A stretch of DNA of 64,000 nucleotides from Chlorohelix sp037138995 (GTDB lineage Bacteria > Chloroflexota > Chloroflexia > Chloroheliales > Chloroheliaceae), in assembly GCF_037138995.1 (NCBI RefSeq), contig NZ_JBAXHI010000004.1:110673-174672 (forward strand), given 5' to 3'. Shown piece after piece: positions 8,671-17,127 of the stretch. Under the pieces are notes generated by a model. The model saw nothing but the letters and a program-made list of their open reading frames with translations. It made no database searches and was not told where the DNA came from. The position numbers and the translations under genes are program-made. Numbering within the stretch: position 1 is the first letter of the stretch; the number at the start of each line of letters is the position of its first letter.

Positions 8671-9966
8671 TTGCGGCGATACCTGAAATTTCTCCCTTTG
8701 CTGCTAGTTCCGATATTGGCGTTAGAGATATTTCTATTACTGAGCGAATCGAACGAACCTCAACGCCCTCCCTTGAAATCCCTCATTATAAGTATTGAAA
8801 GCTTCAATTCGGCTATTCCCCGTGCGCGACTCAACCCGCAACGTGGCATCCATGCGCCGGTAGGTTTTCGCTGGACAGATACAGACCGTAGCGCTTTCCA
8901 ATCTTTCCGTGATATAAACGGACTGAATCGCCCACCCGGTATGGCACTGGCGCTTAGCGCAGACCTCGAAGCCGCCGGGAATAGCGCCGGAGTAAGCATG
9001 GAGCGAGATTTACTGGCATTTCAAAAGCAAGGCAGCGAAATTTACCTTCGTATGTATCCGCAACGTTTTCCCGGCGGTCTGACCGAGCCATTCGGCGGCG
9101 AAAGGAATACTATCAGCGGAGAGCCTGAAGATGCAGTAGAAGATATAATAAATGTGCTTAAGGGGCAACAGGCGCGGCTAGGTACACATTTTACCCGCAT
9201 GATTCCGGGCAACGAGCCTAACCTCGAATGGAGCAATGGCACATATTACCAAAACGTGCTACCGTGGCAAAGCAACGATGACCCCACAAAATACGATGCC
9301 ATCACTCGCTTTTACTTGCAACTGTACAATGCTTGGGAACAACGCTTGAAAGAGCCGGATGCTGAGCCGTTTCGGGATGTACAACTATACTTCCCGCCGT
9401 TGGGGCAGGATGGGCATCCCGATTATTTTGGCGGCTTCTATTTTTACGACAATGGAAAGCCTGCCGGAAACAAGTATGAGAAGCTACGCCCGGCAATTGA
9501 ACGCTTTCGTGGCTTTAGCTGGCATAATTACTGGCGACCGGGACACGCATGGGAGGATCGCGCTATTGTGCATTTCCCCGATTGGCTGAAACAAGCGATT
9601 GTGTCAGGCGCGTTGCCCGCCGTTATCACCGAAAGCGGTTGGACACCCGGCGCTATGACTCCTGTCCTTACCGAAGAACAGCAACAGCTTTATCAGTTAT
9701 GGCGGGGACCAATCTGGAGTTGGCTCGGACCAATCCCAGTACCTTCGCCCACACAAGACGATATAATTGACGGAGTGCGCTTTGAACAAGAGGTGCGCTA
9801 CTTTATCGAGCAGTGTTCGGGCGCAGCGTATGACATACCGGGTGCGGCACATGCGGTAGCGGTGTGGTTGGCAGCGTCTAACGGCTATTTTCAGGAAGCA
9901 GTTGGAATAGAACGGAATGGACAGGTGCGGCGGTGGTTCACCGATTATATGGCTTGGCGCAAGTAA
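8671..9966 (+). CDS. Membrane-anchored glycoside-hydrolase-like protein (clan GH-A type)
   Basis: A 431-residue protein with an N-terminal signal anchor (residues ~3-25, LPLLLVPILALEIFLLL) and a probable extracytoplasmic TIM barrel. E182 in PGNEPN and E321 in ITESGW are placed like the acid/base and nucleophile glutamates of clan GH-A enzymes (GH5, GH39, GH53 types), and HNYWRPGHAWED provides aromatic residues of a sugar site. The exact family was not recognised. The TTG start at 8671 is preferred over an earlier in-frame start inside the MFS gene because GAAGG lies 7 bases upstream. Confidence 0.7.
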   Translation: MRRYLKFLPLLLVPILALEIFLLLSESNEPQRPPLKSLIISIESFNSAIPRARLNPQRGIHAPVGFRWTDTDRSAFQSFRDINGLNRPPGMALALSADLEAAGNSAGVSMERDLLAFQKQGSEIYLRMYPQRFPGGLTEPFGGERNTISGEPEDAVEDIINVLKGQQARLGTHFTRMIPGNEPNLEWSNGTYYQNVLPWQSNDDPTKYDAITRFYLQLYNAWEQRLKEPDAEPFRDVQLYFPPLGQDGHPDYFGGFYFYDNGKPAGNKYEKLRPAIERFRGFSWHNYWRPGHAWEDRAIVHFPDWLKQAIVSGALPAVITESGWTPGAMTPVLTEEQQQLYQLWRGPIWSWLGPIPVPSPTQDDIIDGVRFEQEVRYFIEQCSGAAYDIPGAAHAVAVWLAASNGYFQEAVGIERNGQVRRWFTDYMAWRK

Positions 9967-10086
9967 GTCATATAAATAAGCAGGGCGCATTCGGCGAAAA
10001 TAAAAGAGAAGGCAGCGCTGAATACCAAATTACCTGCCTAAAGCGCAGGAGTCTTCGCTACTTTGACATATTGCTGAGTATAAACA

Positions 10087-10845
10087 TTATCCCCGTTGTA
10101 ATGTATTGGCAACTGTCGTAGGAGCTTTCACCGGAGTAGTAGTTACTACCTGAGCCAGCAGAGGCGTAGTAGTAGCCACCCCAGCAGTTATGGTAGGGTT
10201 ATTACTTTCTAGATTCTGTTGGGCAATCATTTTTTCTCTCTCAACTTGAGCTTGCGCTAGTTTACTGCTAATAAGCGCAAGGCTCATTGCCAGATCCAAG
10301 GGGTGATTTTTGATTGCCGTTTCTAAATAAACAATATGGTCTAGCAGAGCTTGGCTGCGATTATCTAGAGTCTTGGTAACAGATGAAGTAGTAGAGTCCA
10401 AAACAAGCTTGGTAGGCGATTGTAACATCGGTGACATAAGTATTATCAAGGCAGCCAGCGCCAACGCCGCAGCCCAAATTAAACCTGCGGCTATCGTAAG
10501 AATCTTACGCCTCTTAGATGTAATAATACCCTGTACAAGCTCGCTCAAATAATAGTAGGAACGCCATTTCTTGAGCTTTCGAGTATTAATTTGCTTGAGA
10601 TTTTCGCCGTCTTGCATAAAAAGTTGAGGAGGCGTATCAGGATATAGAGCATCTACTAGAATAACCGCTTTTCGAGGAATAGAGGATTTGGTGAAAAAGC
10701 TAAAACTCACATGCGTATCATACACACGAGTAATATCAACATAGTGGTCGGAAGCGATTTGCCGCAATTGATGATACTCTTGGTGAAATCGCCCTTTTTC
10801 AATTAATTCCTGGCACCAGTCCGTCACTTCGCTATCTTTAAGCAT
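10087..10845 (-). CDS. UBC/UEV-like N-terminal domain with one membrane helix
   Basis: A 252-residue protein. Residues ~1-110 resemble the ubiquitin-conjugating E2 fold: a first helix, beta strands ending in VILVDALYPDTPPQLF (the YPxxPP hallmark at 68-73), then a Trp at 94 and a closing helix YYLSELVQGI. No cysteine sits after YPxxPP where the E2 active site would be, so it looks like a UEV-type inactive variant. A basic KRRK then a single transmembrane helix (~115-137) follow, and a Thr/Pro-rich tail that would lie outside the cell. No E1, JAB or ubiquitin-like gene is nearby. The family call is inferred from motif only. Confidence 0.55.
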   Translation of the reverse strand: MLKDSEVTDWCQELIEKGRFHQEYHQLRQIASDHYVDITRVYDTHVSFSFFTKSSIPRKAVILVDALYPDTPPQLFMQDGENLKQINTRKLKKWRSYYYLSELVQGIITSKRRKILTIAAGLIWAAALALAALIILMSPMLQSPTKLVLDSTTSSVTKTLDNRSQALLDHIVYLETAIKNHPLDLAMSLALISSKLAQAQVEREKMIAQQNLESNNPTITAGVATTTPLLAQVVTTTPVKAPTTVANTLQRG

Positions 10846-11218
10846 AGTACCTCAGTCAAGCAGTCTAATGCAGCCCGAGTGAAGGGAAGCATATTATGAG
10901 CAGACGACCTACACCGCAAATATTGCGGGGAATTCCAACTTTACACTTACACTTGCCGCAATTGTAAGAGCTAAGGATATTTTACATGTATATAAAATAA
11001 CACCCTTGTATTAATTTTCTACTTTAAATACCTCGATTTTTGATTACAAATTTGTATATCTGCAATTTATTTGCTCACGCCGATTTTATTTCTGATGGGA
11101 TAAATTCTGCCATATGATTTTTGCACCACTAAATTGAATATTATGATGTTTCAGAAGTTTCAGAAACACAAATGTTAAGCTAACTAGAATTCCAAACATG
11201 GCGGAAAGTATCTTATAG
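10846..11218. other. AT-rich gap between the UBC-like gene and the transposase fragment
   Basis: No open frame with a ribosome site is seen. It holds short inverted copies of CCGCAA/TTGCGG around 10915-10965 and otherwise AT-rich sequence. It probably includes the decayed end of the insertion element, but no terminal inverted repeat could be matched. Confidence 0.4.
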
Positions 11219-12217
11219 TCACTTAAATTGAAGTGTGCAAAACTTTGTGGGATTTTTACTTAATTGATGAGTAAGTAAGCGTATTTGCTGCGGATTACCT
11301 ACCTCTAAGACATGCCTCTCATAACCTAGCTTTTTGGCAACCCGTTTCTCAAGGGAGTGCGATTCACTAGCACAAGTTAGGTCAGGGCGCGAGGGCGTTG
11401 GCAGAATATTTAAGACTTCGCGCCAGCATAACTGACCCTCTTCAAAGTAAAAATGTTGCACCCAAGCCTGTTTTAAAGTTTCTATCGCTTCAAGCGCTCG
11501 TAGCGTTTCTCCTGCTAGGGCAGTTTCAGCATAAATCGCTTGAAGTAGCTTGATACCATCGGTTCCTACCGTTTCGATGTAGATTTTGCGGGCTTCTTCG
11601 GTTTTGGGAACATGGTATTCTTCAATCTGAGGAAAGTAACGCTCGAACCATTCGAGAGTCAAGTGCTGACGCAGCCAAGCAGGGGCGATTACAGCAAGAG
11701 CATGAATAGCGGCACGCAACATTTCAACAACCCTTTCGGTTCGATTGAGAGAGCGTAGCGTTGTCAGTACATAGGCAGAGTCAGTGTGCTGTTTATCCCG
11801 GCTTATTAACAACCTGCACTGCTTGAGTCGCTCCAATACCAGTTCAAATAAACGTTTTTCAGGATTACCTTCGAGTAAGCGAGTGCGAAATTCGGACAGA
11901 ACATGAGAATCGAAACCGCTGTCGGTAAGTTCCAGCCCTAAAACGTATTTCCAGTCAATTCTTCCACGCACCATCTCAGCAGTTTGGCGATCGGTCAGAT
12001 TTTCAATAAATTGCATTATCGTAATCAAAACCAACCGCCAAGACGCAAAAACGTGTCGCCTCGGAGGTGGAAACAAATTAGCAAAGTCCTGTTCTGAGTA
12101 AATACAGCCAAGTTCATTGCGAATTCGAATATAAAGATTGCCTTCAGGAAAAGCTAACTTAGTAACCTGATCAGTCAATTCCGGGATTGTGCTAATAGGC
12201 TGGGCTAGAAATGACAA
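11219..12217 (-). pseudogene. IS1182-type transposase, truncated
   Basis: A 332-codon frame that starts at TTG with GGAGG 7 bases upstream. Residues ~20-240 match the N-terminal half of IS1182-family DDE transposases: SEQDFANLF, then L-x-x-MQFIENLTDRQTAEMVRGRIDWKY, LELTDSGFDSHVLSEFR, and a long helical linker. Intact members run to roughly 450-550 residues. The catalytic middle and C-terminal segments normally following (DPEARY-like and YKVH-like) are absent; the last ~60 residues do not fit the family. It is best read as a truncated, non-functional copy. No flanking inverted repeats or target duplication were found. Confidence 0.7.
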
Positions 12218-12532
12218 ATAATGCCTCCTATTGTGAAGTAATTAGAAATAGCCTGTTCTCTAATTGTAAACTAGCTATCTAGAAAGTCGTTCCTACTCAA
12301 GGCAGTCAACAAAAGCGCTGTTGCTAATTATCAGGTTCTAATTCGGTTATAATTGAAAATCCGGAATCGATTATGAGCTGTAAGCTTTCTTTGTATATAT
12401 CAAAACTCCTCAGAGGGTCAAAAGAAGCGGGTATTTTATCGATTTATAATAAAATTAATTGGGCTTTTTGTTTTATTCATAATAAAAAACAATAACCACT
12501 CGGTATGTCTATACTTTGGGGAAGGTTCTCGA
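12218..12532. other. AT-rich gap upstream of the transposase fragment
   Basis: About 315 bases of AT-rich sequence. It contains the transposase ribosome site (near 12225) and runs of A and T around 12440-12495 that form an imperfect hairpin in either direction. No gene is supported. Confidence 0.4.
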
Positions 12533-13399
12533 TTAGGTAGGAAGGCTAATTTTCAGAGCAGCCAATACCCCGTGACAACGTGAAATAGTGCCAACAGCAA
12601 GCCGGGCAACCGGATGCTCGGTAGTAAGGGAAAGAGCCAATGCTACCGCACGCTCTCGCGCATCAAACAACTGGCGAGCAGGAGTTGTGCCGATGCCATG
12701 CGAAAAGTGGTGGCAGGTGAAGGTCACTACTGCCTCAAAAGGGGACGGGTTGGAAGCAAAGTTATCAGAAACAGGCAAGCTTTGCGACTGGCTATTGGGT
12801 TTATTTGCGGTGCTCAGGCGTTGGGCAGCGGTGAAAGAAGGTACAGGCAATTTTCCGTTCGCCACTCGACGTACATCTTCTTCCAAATCCCAATCGCGCA
12901 CATCCTTAAGGGCGGGACATTTGCGCGGCTCGATACAAGCGGTAGGGCATTTCCAACCAGCGCGGCTGATATAGCGATTTCCCTTTTGGGGGTCGAAATA
13001 TTCATAGGGAAGCATGGTACGCTCTTCAAAACCAATGCGCTCTATGACAATTCCACTATGACCGAGTTCCAGCAAGCGTTTAGTAGCGGCAAATTGCAGC
13101 CAATCGAACAGTAAATGCGGCGCGAAGGGGGCAGGTACTATTTGAACCGAGTCGGCGTGGGTTGCAAAATTGTAATTTTGGGTTTCGGCAAAGAATTTTT
13201 GCAAATATTCCTGCCAATCGCTCTGCACAAACTCAAATTGAGGCGCGTTTCCAAACTTTTCCAACGCGGGCGGGTGGGCATTGCGATCTACAATTATAAG
13301 CCGAGTATCGGCGGGTAGCTTGCCATTGAGAATAGCCTTGTAAAGCTGCGCACTATGGTAGATGCCGTAACAACCACCCCCGATTACGATTAGTTTCAT
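12533..13399 (-). CDS. Rossmann-like protein with a cysteine cluster, unknown function
   Basis: A 288-residue protein I do not recognise. It opens with LIVIGGGCYG, a dinucleotide-binding GxGxxG-like loop after the first strand, and LIIVDRN ending the second strand as in NAD- or FAD-binding folds. Residues ~155-175 hold GWKCPTACIEPRKCP, three closely spaced cysteines that could bind zinc or an Fe-S cluster. A Ser/Asn/Gln-rich linker then precedes VTFTCHHFSHGIGT. It lies downstream of the restriction gene on the same strand, 62 bases away, and may or may not belong to that unit. Confidence 0.65.
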   Translation of the reverse strand: MKLIVIGGGCYGIYHSAQLYKAILNGKLPADTRLIIVDRNAHPPALEKFGNAPQFEFVQSDWQEYLQKFFAETQNYNFATHADSVQIVPAPFAPHLLFDWLQFAATKRLLELGHSGIVIERIGFEERTMLPYEYFDPQKGNRYISRAGWKCPTACIEPRKCPALKDVRDWDLEEDVRRVANGKLPVPSFTAAQRLSTANKPNSQSQSLPVSDNFASNPSPFEAVVTFTCHHFSHGIGTTPARQLFDARERAVALALSLTTEHPVARLAVGTISRCHGVLAALKISLPT

Positions 13400-13461
13400 T
13401 TAGAGTTTGCTTCCCATATCTGCTGGTGGTTCTATGCCGAGATATTCGCGATAAATTCTCT

Positions 13462-14265
13462 CTAGAATAAATCCTGATTTCCGTTCCCGCTTGCAGCCGA
13501 TGAAAGTTTTACTACATCAACCCAACGAATAGCGCCAGTTGTAGGGTCACAAAATTCTTTGCCAAATTGTAAGGTGAAAAGGTTGATAATCTTGGCATAC
13601 TCTTCCAAAAATTTTTCGTTTTTTTCTTTAGCTTGGTGTCCAAGTGGCTCAACAATATCAATATACAAAGCCGGGTTGCCGGAAATGAACTTCCAGAAGC
13701 GTTGCCCACAAAGTTTATAAAATACCAACTCACTAACAACTTCTTTGTTAATCTTGATTTTGGCGTTTTTCTTTGGTTTTTGGTCTTTACCATAGCAACA
13801 ACCATTGACCGGTATGACAAGCAAGCCCGGTGTTTTCTCGGTTAGAACTTTGATAAGATGTTCAAAATTGAGATACATTCGATTCTGTTGGTCGCTGTTA
13901 CCCCAATTTGAGCTAGATTTGATAGAGACTATGTAATGAACACCATCCTTATCAAATTCCAAATCCATACCCGTATTGGTAGATTTCCAGCCTCCATAAA
14001 CTTTGCTGTTTATGAAAATTGCGAGCCGTTCCAGAAATTCCCCAAAGTTGGTTTCTTCTTGAGAGATAAGAAAAGCATCCAAAACATATTTGACCAAATC
14101 ACCAGCAACATTCAAGTTTTTAGCTCTAAACAAATAAGGGTTCTTCCTGCCGAGAACCGCAACCAACGATAATTTTTTCAGGTCTTCTAATTGTTTGTCG
14201 TGGAAAATGCTGATGTTGTTTTCAACAAATGCAGCGATTTCATCATAAGTAATTGAACCTGTCAT
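13462..14265 (-). CDS. Type II restriction endonuclease, PmeII-like
   Basis: A 267-residue protein whose pattern matches what I know of the PmeII family: an N-terminal helical segment (ENNISIFHDK), LEFLERLAIFI-like helix, then GMDLEFDKDG-x-x-YIVSIKSS. D101 and K116 are candidates for the PD-(D/E)xK metal and catalytic residues. NGCCYG, LCGQRFWKFISG and EPLGHQAKEKNE are further family-like blocks. It follows the methyltransferase after 8 bases on the same strand, which supports a restriction-modification pair. The recognition site cannot be read from sequence. Confidence 0.8.
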   Translation of the reverse strand: MTGSITYDEIAAFVENNISIFHDKQLEDLKKLSLVAVLGRKNPYLFRAKNLNVAGDLVKYVLDAFLISQEETNFGEFLERLAIFINSKVYGGWKSTNTGMDLEFDKDGVHYIVSIKSSSNWGNSDQQNRMYLNFEHLIKVLTEKTPGLLVIPVNGCCYGKDQKPKKNAKIKINKEVVSELVFYKLCGQRFWKFISGNPALYIDIVEPLGHQAKEKNEKFLEEYAKIINLFTLQFGKEFCDPTTGAIRWVDVVKLSSAASGNGNQDLF

Positions 14266-14273
14266 ATTAGTAA

Positions 14274-15194
14274 TTAACCAAACAACTTTTGTTCTTTTTC
14301 ACCATCCGACTCATCGGCTAAGTTATCCTCGTCTAAGAAGAACAGAGTCGGTTGGATAGTAGGTACAGGAAACTTGGTACTTTTCAAACGTTGGTTAGCA
14401 ATTTCAACATATTCGCTTTTTACTTCCATGCCTACATAAGAACGACAAAGTTGTACAGCAGCAATCGCAGAAGTACCTGAGCCAAGAAAGGGGTCTAACA
14501 CCACATCTCCCGGTTGTGTAAACAGCTTAATAAACCAACTTGGCAATTCAAGCGGAAAGACTGCGCTATGGCTCTTGTTTCCGCATTCAGTAGCTAAATG
14601 TAAAACATTGTCAGGATAAGCCATCTCACGGTCAACCCATTTAGAAATATTCTTGCCAAACCCGCTTCCAACCTTAGAATTATCGCGTATTTTGTCGGTT
14701 TCACTGAGCTTTTTCAAACGACTTTGCGCCCAATCTCCCATCGGTACTCGAACAGCATCCTGATACATTTTAAAGTGCTTCGATTTTGTGAAATGCAAAC
14801 AGCGTTCCCACCCATCCCGAAAGCGATTTGGCCATTTGCCCGGATAACTGTTCTTTTTGTGCCACATATATTCTTCAGTCCAGAGCCAACCTTGCTTGCG
14901 AAGCGCGATTATCAGTTCCAGAACATAGGTGTGACGTTCGCCATCAACTACCCGCTCTTTGATATTCAGGATAAATGAACCTTCAGGCTTCAAGACACGC
15001 TTTAATTGTGCAGCAATGGGCAGAAACCAATCAACATAGTTATCAGGATGTATGCCACCATAGGTATTGCTACGTTGGTCGGCATAAGGAGGGGAAGTGA
15101 CAATCAAATCAATGCTGTTATCGGGGAGAGTAGGAAGCAGATTTAAAGAGTCTCCCTGAAAGATTTTATTTTGCCAATCTGCGCTACTAGTCAT
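14274..15194 (-). CDS. Site-specific DNA methyltransferase of the type II R-M system
   Basis: A 306-residue amino-methyltransferase of the beta arrangement: catalytic motif IV TSPPY (residues 33-37) comes first, and the AdoMet-binding motif I DPFLGSGTSA near residue 237 comes last. The SPPY form is commonest in N4-cytosine enzymes, though N6-adenine enzymes of this layout also exist. It modifies host DNA and protects it from the adjoining endonuclease, whose gene starts 8 bases after this stop. Methyltransferase first, nuclease second is a sensible order for safe establishment. A TATAAT lies only 4 bases before the ATG and is probably too close to serve this start. Confidence 0.9.
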   Translation of the reverse strand: MTSSADWQNKIFQGDSLNLLPTLPDNSIDLIVTSPPYADQRSNTYGGIHPDNYVDWFLPIAAQLKRVLKPEGSFILNIKERVVDGERHTYVLELIIALRKQGWLWTEEYMWHKKNSYPGKWPNRFRDGWERCLHFTKSKHFKMYQDAVRVPMGDWAQSRLKKLSETDKIRDNSKVGSGFGKNISKWVDREMAYPDNVLHLATECGNKSHSAVFPLELPSWFIKLFTQPGDVVLDPFLGSGTSAIAAVQLCRSYVGMEVKSEYVEIANQRLKSTKFPVPTIQPTLFFLDEDNLADESDGEKEQKLFG

Positions 15195-15320
15195 TTAAAT
15201 TATACGCCTTATTTTGAGTGTATTTCTTTTGAGGTGAGCTTGAAACCCGCTTATATTATAACATAGGTTCTAGTTTTGAGAGGTAGTAAGCGGCGCATGC
15301 GCTGAAATATCCCTAAGCGA

Positions 15321-16427
15321 TTACCCGCCGATGCCGCCGCGATAACGGCGCATGCGTTGCCAGATTAGATACATAGGGCGATTGTAAACCAAGTCATATG
15401 CGCCGGGATAGCGCACTACCTCGCCTCCGAAGCCGAGCTTGAAGCGATACACGCCCCACAACCCATCGCGCACATTCTTTTGCTCAAGTTCTTCGCGCTC
15501 ATCGCTGTCTTCACCGATATTTTCGGGGATACCCCAGAAATCGTACCAGAGTGCGCCTTGTTGCTGCGCCCATTGGATGGCTCTCCATTGCAATAAGTAG
15601 GTTGGCATTTCACGGCGATGCTCGTTACTGCTTGCTCCGTAGAAATATGCCGATTCTGCTCCGAAAACGAATACCATAACTCCAGCAACGATTTCGCCCC
15701 CAAACTCCGCCAGCCACAAAGCGCCCTTCCCGCCCTCCGGTGAGGCTTCTTGGAAAATGCGCCACGCATCACGGTAATAATTGGCGGAGTGAATGCCGAA
15801 GCTATCGCGCTGCCCGGTAGCTTCCATCAACCGATAGAAAGCCTCAAAGTCGGCAGGGTTGGAGAGGTCGGCGAGGCGACAAGTTACGCCCCTGCGCTCT
15901 GCCAAACGAATATTGTAGCGAGTCTTGGGCTTCATGCGCTCTAGCAATTGGGCGGGTGTTTGCAAGAGGTCAAGGCGAATAGTAGCAGCAGGTTGCACCG
16001 ATTCAGAAGAAGGGCGAAAGCTTAATTCGGTAGTAAGGTATTTATCCAGCGTAACATTATCAAAAAGATTAGGTTCGATTTTGAGGTAAATAGCACGACG
16101 GCGGCGAGCGGCTTTTCGCAACAATTCCAGCAGCACATTCACAAGGCGCTTGTCCGACCAATCCACCACAGGACCTCTAGGAATGTAGGCAACCGAGAGT
16201 CCAGCCATTTGGCGAAACAAAATTTGCGCCCCTGCCAGAATACGCTCGCTACCCTGTTCGGTGATAGCCACCCGTAGAGGTTGCCATTGGTGCAATTTCT
16301 TGAACTCGCCCCAAGCATAGCATTGCAGCAAATGCCCGGCAGGATGAGTCGCCACAAATTCATCCCAAAGGTGGCGCTGTGTCGAATCTACCAGATAAAG
16401 GTTTTGTAATTGGGCTTCTTTAAGCAT
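15321..16427 (-). CDS. FemX/FemAB-like peptidoglycan aminoacyltransferase
   Basis: A 368-residue protein of the FemAB family, two tandem GNAT-like folds that attach an amino acid from aminoacyl-tRNA to the peptide side chain of lipid II. Seen: LLQCYAWGEFK near residue 35, AYIPRGPVVDW near 75, PKTRYNIRLAERRGV near 165, and the C-terminal YDFWGIPE and GVYRFKLGFGGEVVRYPG. These are the strongest family signatures. The amino acid added is unknown. Its ATG begins at the base next to the stop of the NYN gene, so the two genes are coupled. Confidence 0.9.
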   Translation of the reverse strand: MLKEAQLQNLYLVDSTQRHLWDEFVATHPAGHLLQCYAWGEFKKLHQWQPLRVAITEQGSERILAGAQILFRQMAGLSVAYIPRGPVVDWSDKRLVNVLLELLRKAARRRRAIYLKIEPNLFDNVTLDKYLTTELSFRPSSESVQPAATIRLDLLQTPAQLLERMKPKTRYNIRLAERRGVTCRLADLSNPADFEAFYRLMEATGQRDSFGIHSANYYRDAWRIFQEASPEGGKGALWLAEFGGEIVAGVMVFVFGAESAYFYGASSNEHRREMPTYLLQWRAIQWAQQQGALWYDFWGIPENIGEDSDEREELEQKNVRDGLWGVYRFKLGFGGEVVRYPGAYDLVYNRPMYLIWQRMRRYRGGIGG

Positions 16428-16979
16428 CTAGTTTCGGTAATCGTTAGAGCCAAGCACCGCGCCGGGATGGGCAGCCATTACACTACCGCCGCAACCGCCG
16501 TTTCTGAAAATATCCGGGATGCTAGAAATTTCGGTAAAGCGATCTACCAAAGTGATTATTTCATTTGAAGTGCTGATACCGAAACTGATAACCTCGAAGC
16601 GAATCCCTTTATCCTGTATAGCTTTGACCAGACGCGCAAAATCGCCATCCCCGCTGACTAGCACCACAATATCGAGATTTTGAGCCATGAGCATCATATC
16701 CACCGCTATCTCAATATCGAGATTAGCTTTGATACGCCCGGTATCGTACTTATGGATGTCTTTGCAGACTACTTTATAGCCGTTGGAAGCGAGAAAATCT
16801 ATGAACTTGCGTTGGCTGTTGTTTTCAGGGTCAATTCCGGTGTAGGCGATTGAGCGAATAAGGGTGCGCCCTCTGCTGGCAAATTCCAGCAAGCGGCAAT
16901 AATTTACTTCCACGCCGGCGCTTTTGGCGCTATAAAATAGATTGGATACGTCCACGAAAACGCCCACATTTGCAGACAT
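16428..16979 (-). CDS. NYN/LabA-like PIN-fold nuclease
   Basis: A 183-residue protein of the NYN (LabA/DUF88) group. It has VFVDVSNLFYS at the N terminus (the first conserved acidic residue), KANLDIEIAVDMM, and LVSGDGDFARLVKAIQDKG, giving the four acidic positions of a PIN-like metal site. Such proteins are thought to be RNases. The last ~40 residues are Gly/Ser-rich. It is upstream of and abutting femX, an unusual pairing of an RNA-cleaving fold with a cell-wall enzyme that consumes charged tRNA. Confidence 0.85.
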   Translation of the reverse strand: MSANVGVFVDVSNLFYSAKSAGVEVNYCRLLEFASRGRTLIRSIAYTGIDPENNSQRKFIDFLASNGYKVVCKDIHKYDTGRIKANLDIEIAVDMMLMAQNLDIVVLVSGDGDFARLVKAIQDKGIRFEVISFGISTSNEIITLVDRFTEISSIPDIFRNGGCGGSVMAAHPGAVLGSNDYRN

Positions 16980-17127
16980 ACTACTTACTCCCTTTAATGT
17001 AACCGATTTTAATGTAATGTTATCTTAATGAAATTTGCGCCGAAATTTGTTTTTATAAACGCCCCGCCGGGTAATGATTGCCCGAATGGGACGTGTCCTA
17101 GATATTTCCTAATTTGAAAAGTGACGG

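Noticed and set aside
11160..12310. Terminal inverted repeats of the IS1182 fragment
   Set aside because: Short matches such as ATTGAAGTG and ATTGTGAAG are not inverted copies of one another.
15199..15204. TATAAT ahead of the methyltransferase as its promoter
   Set aside because: It is only 4 bases before the ATG, so the transcript would begin inside the start codon.
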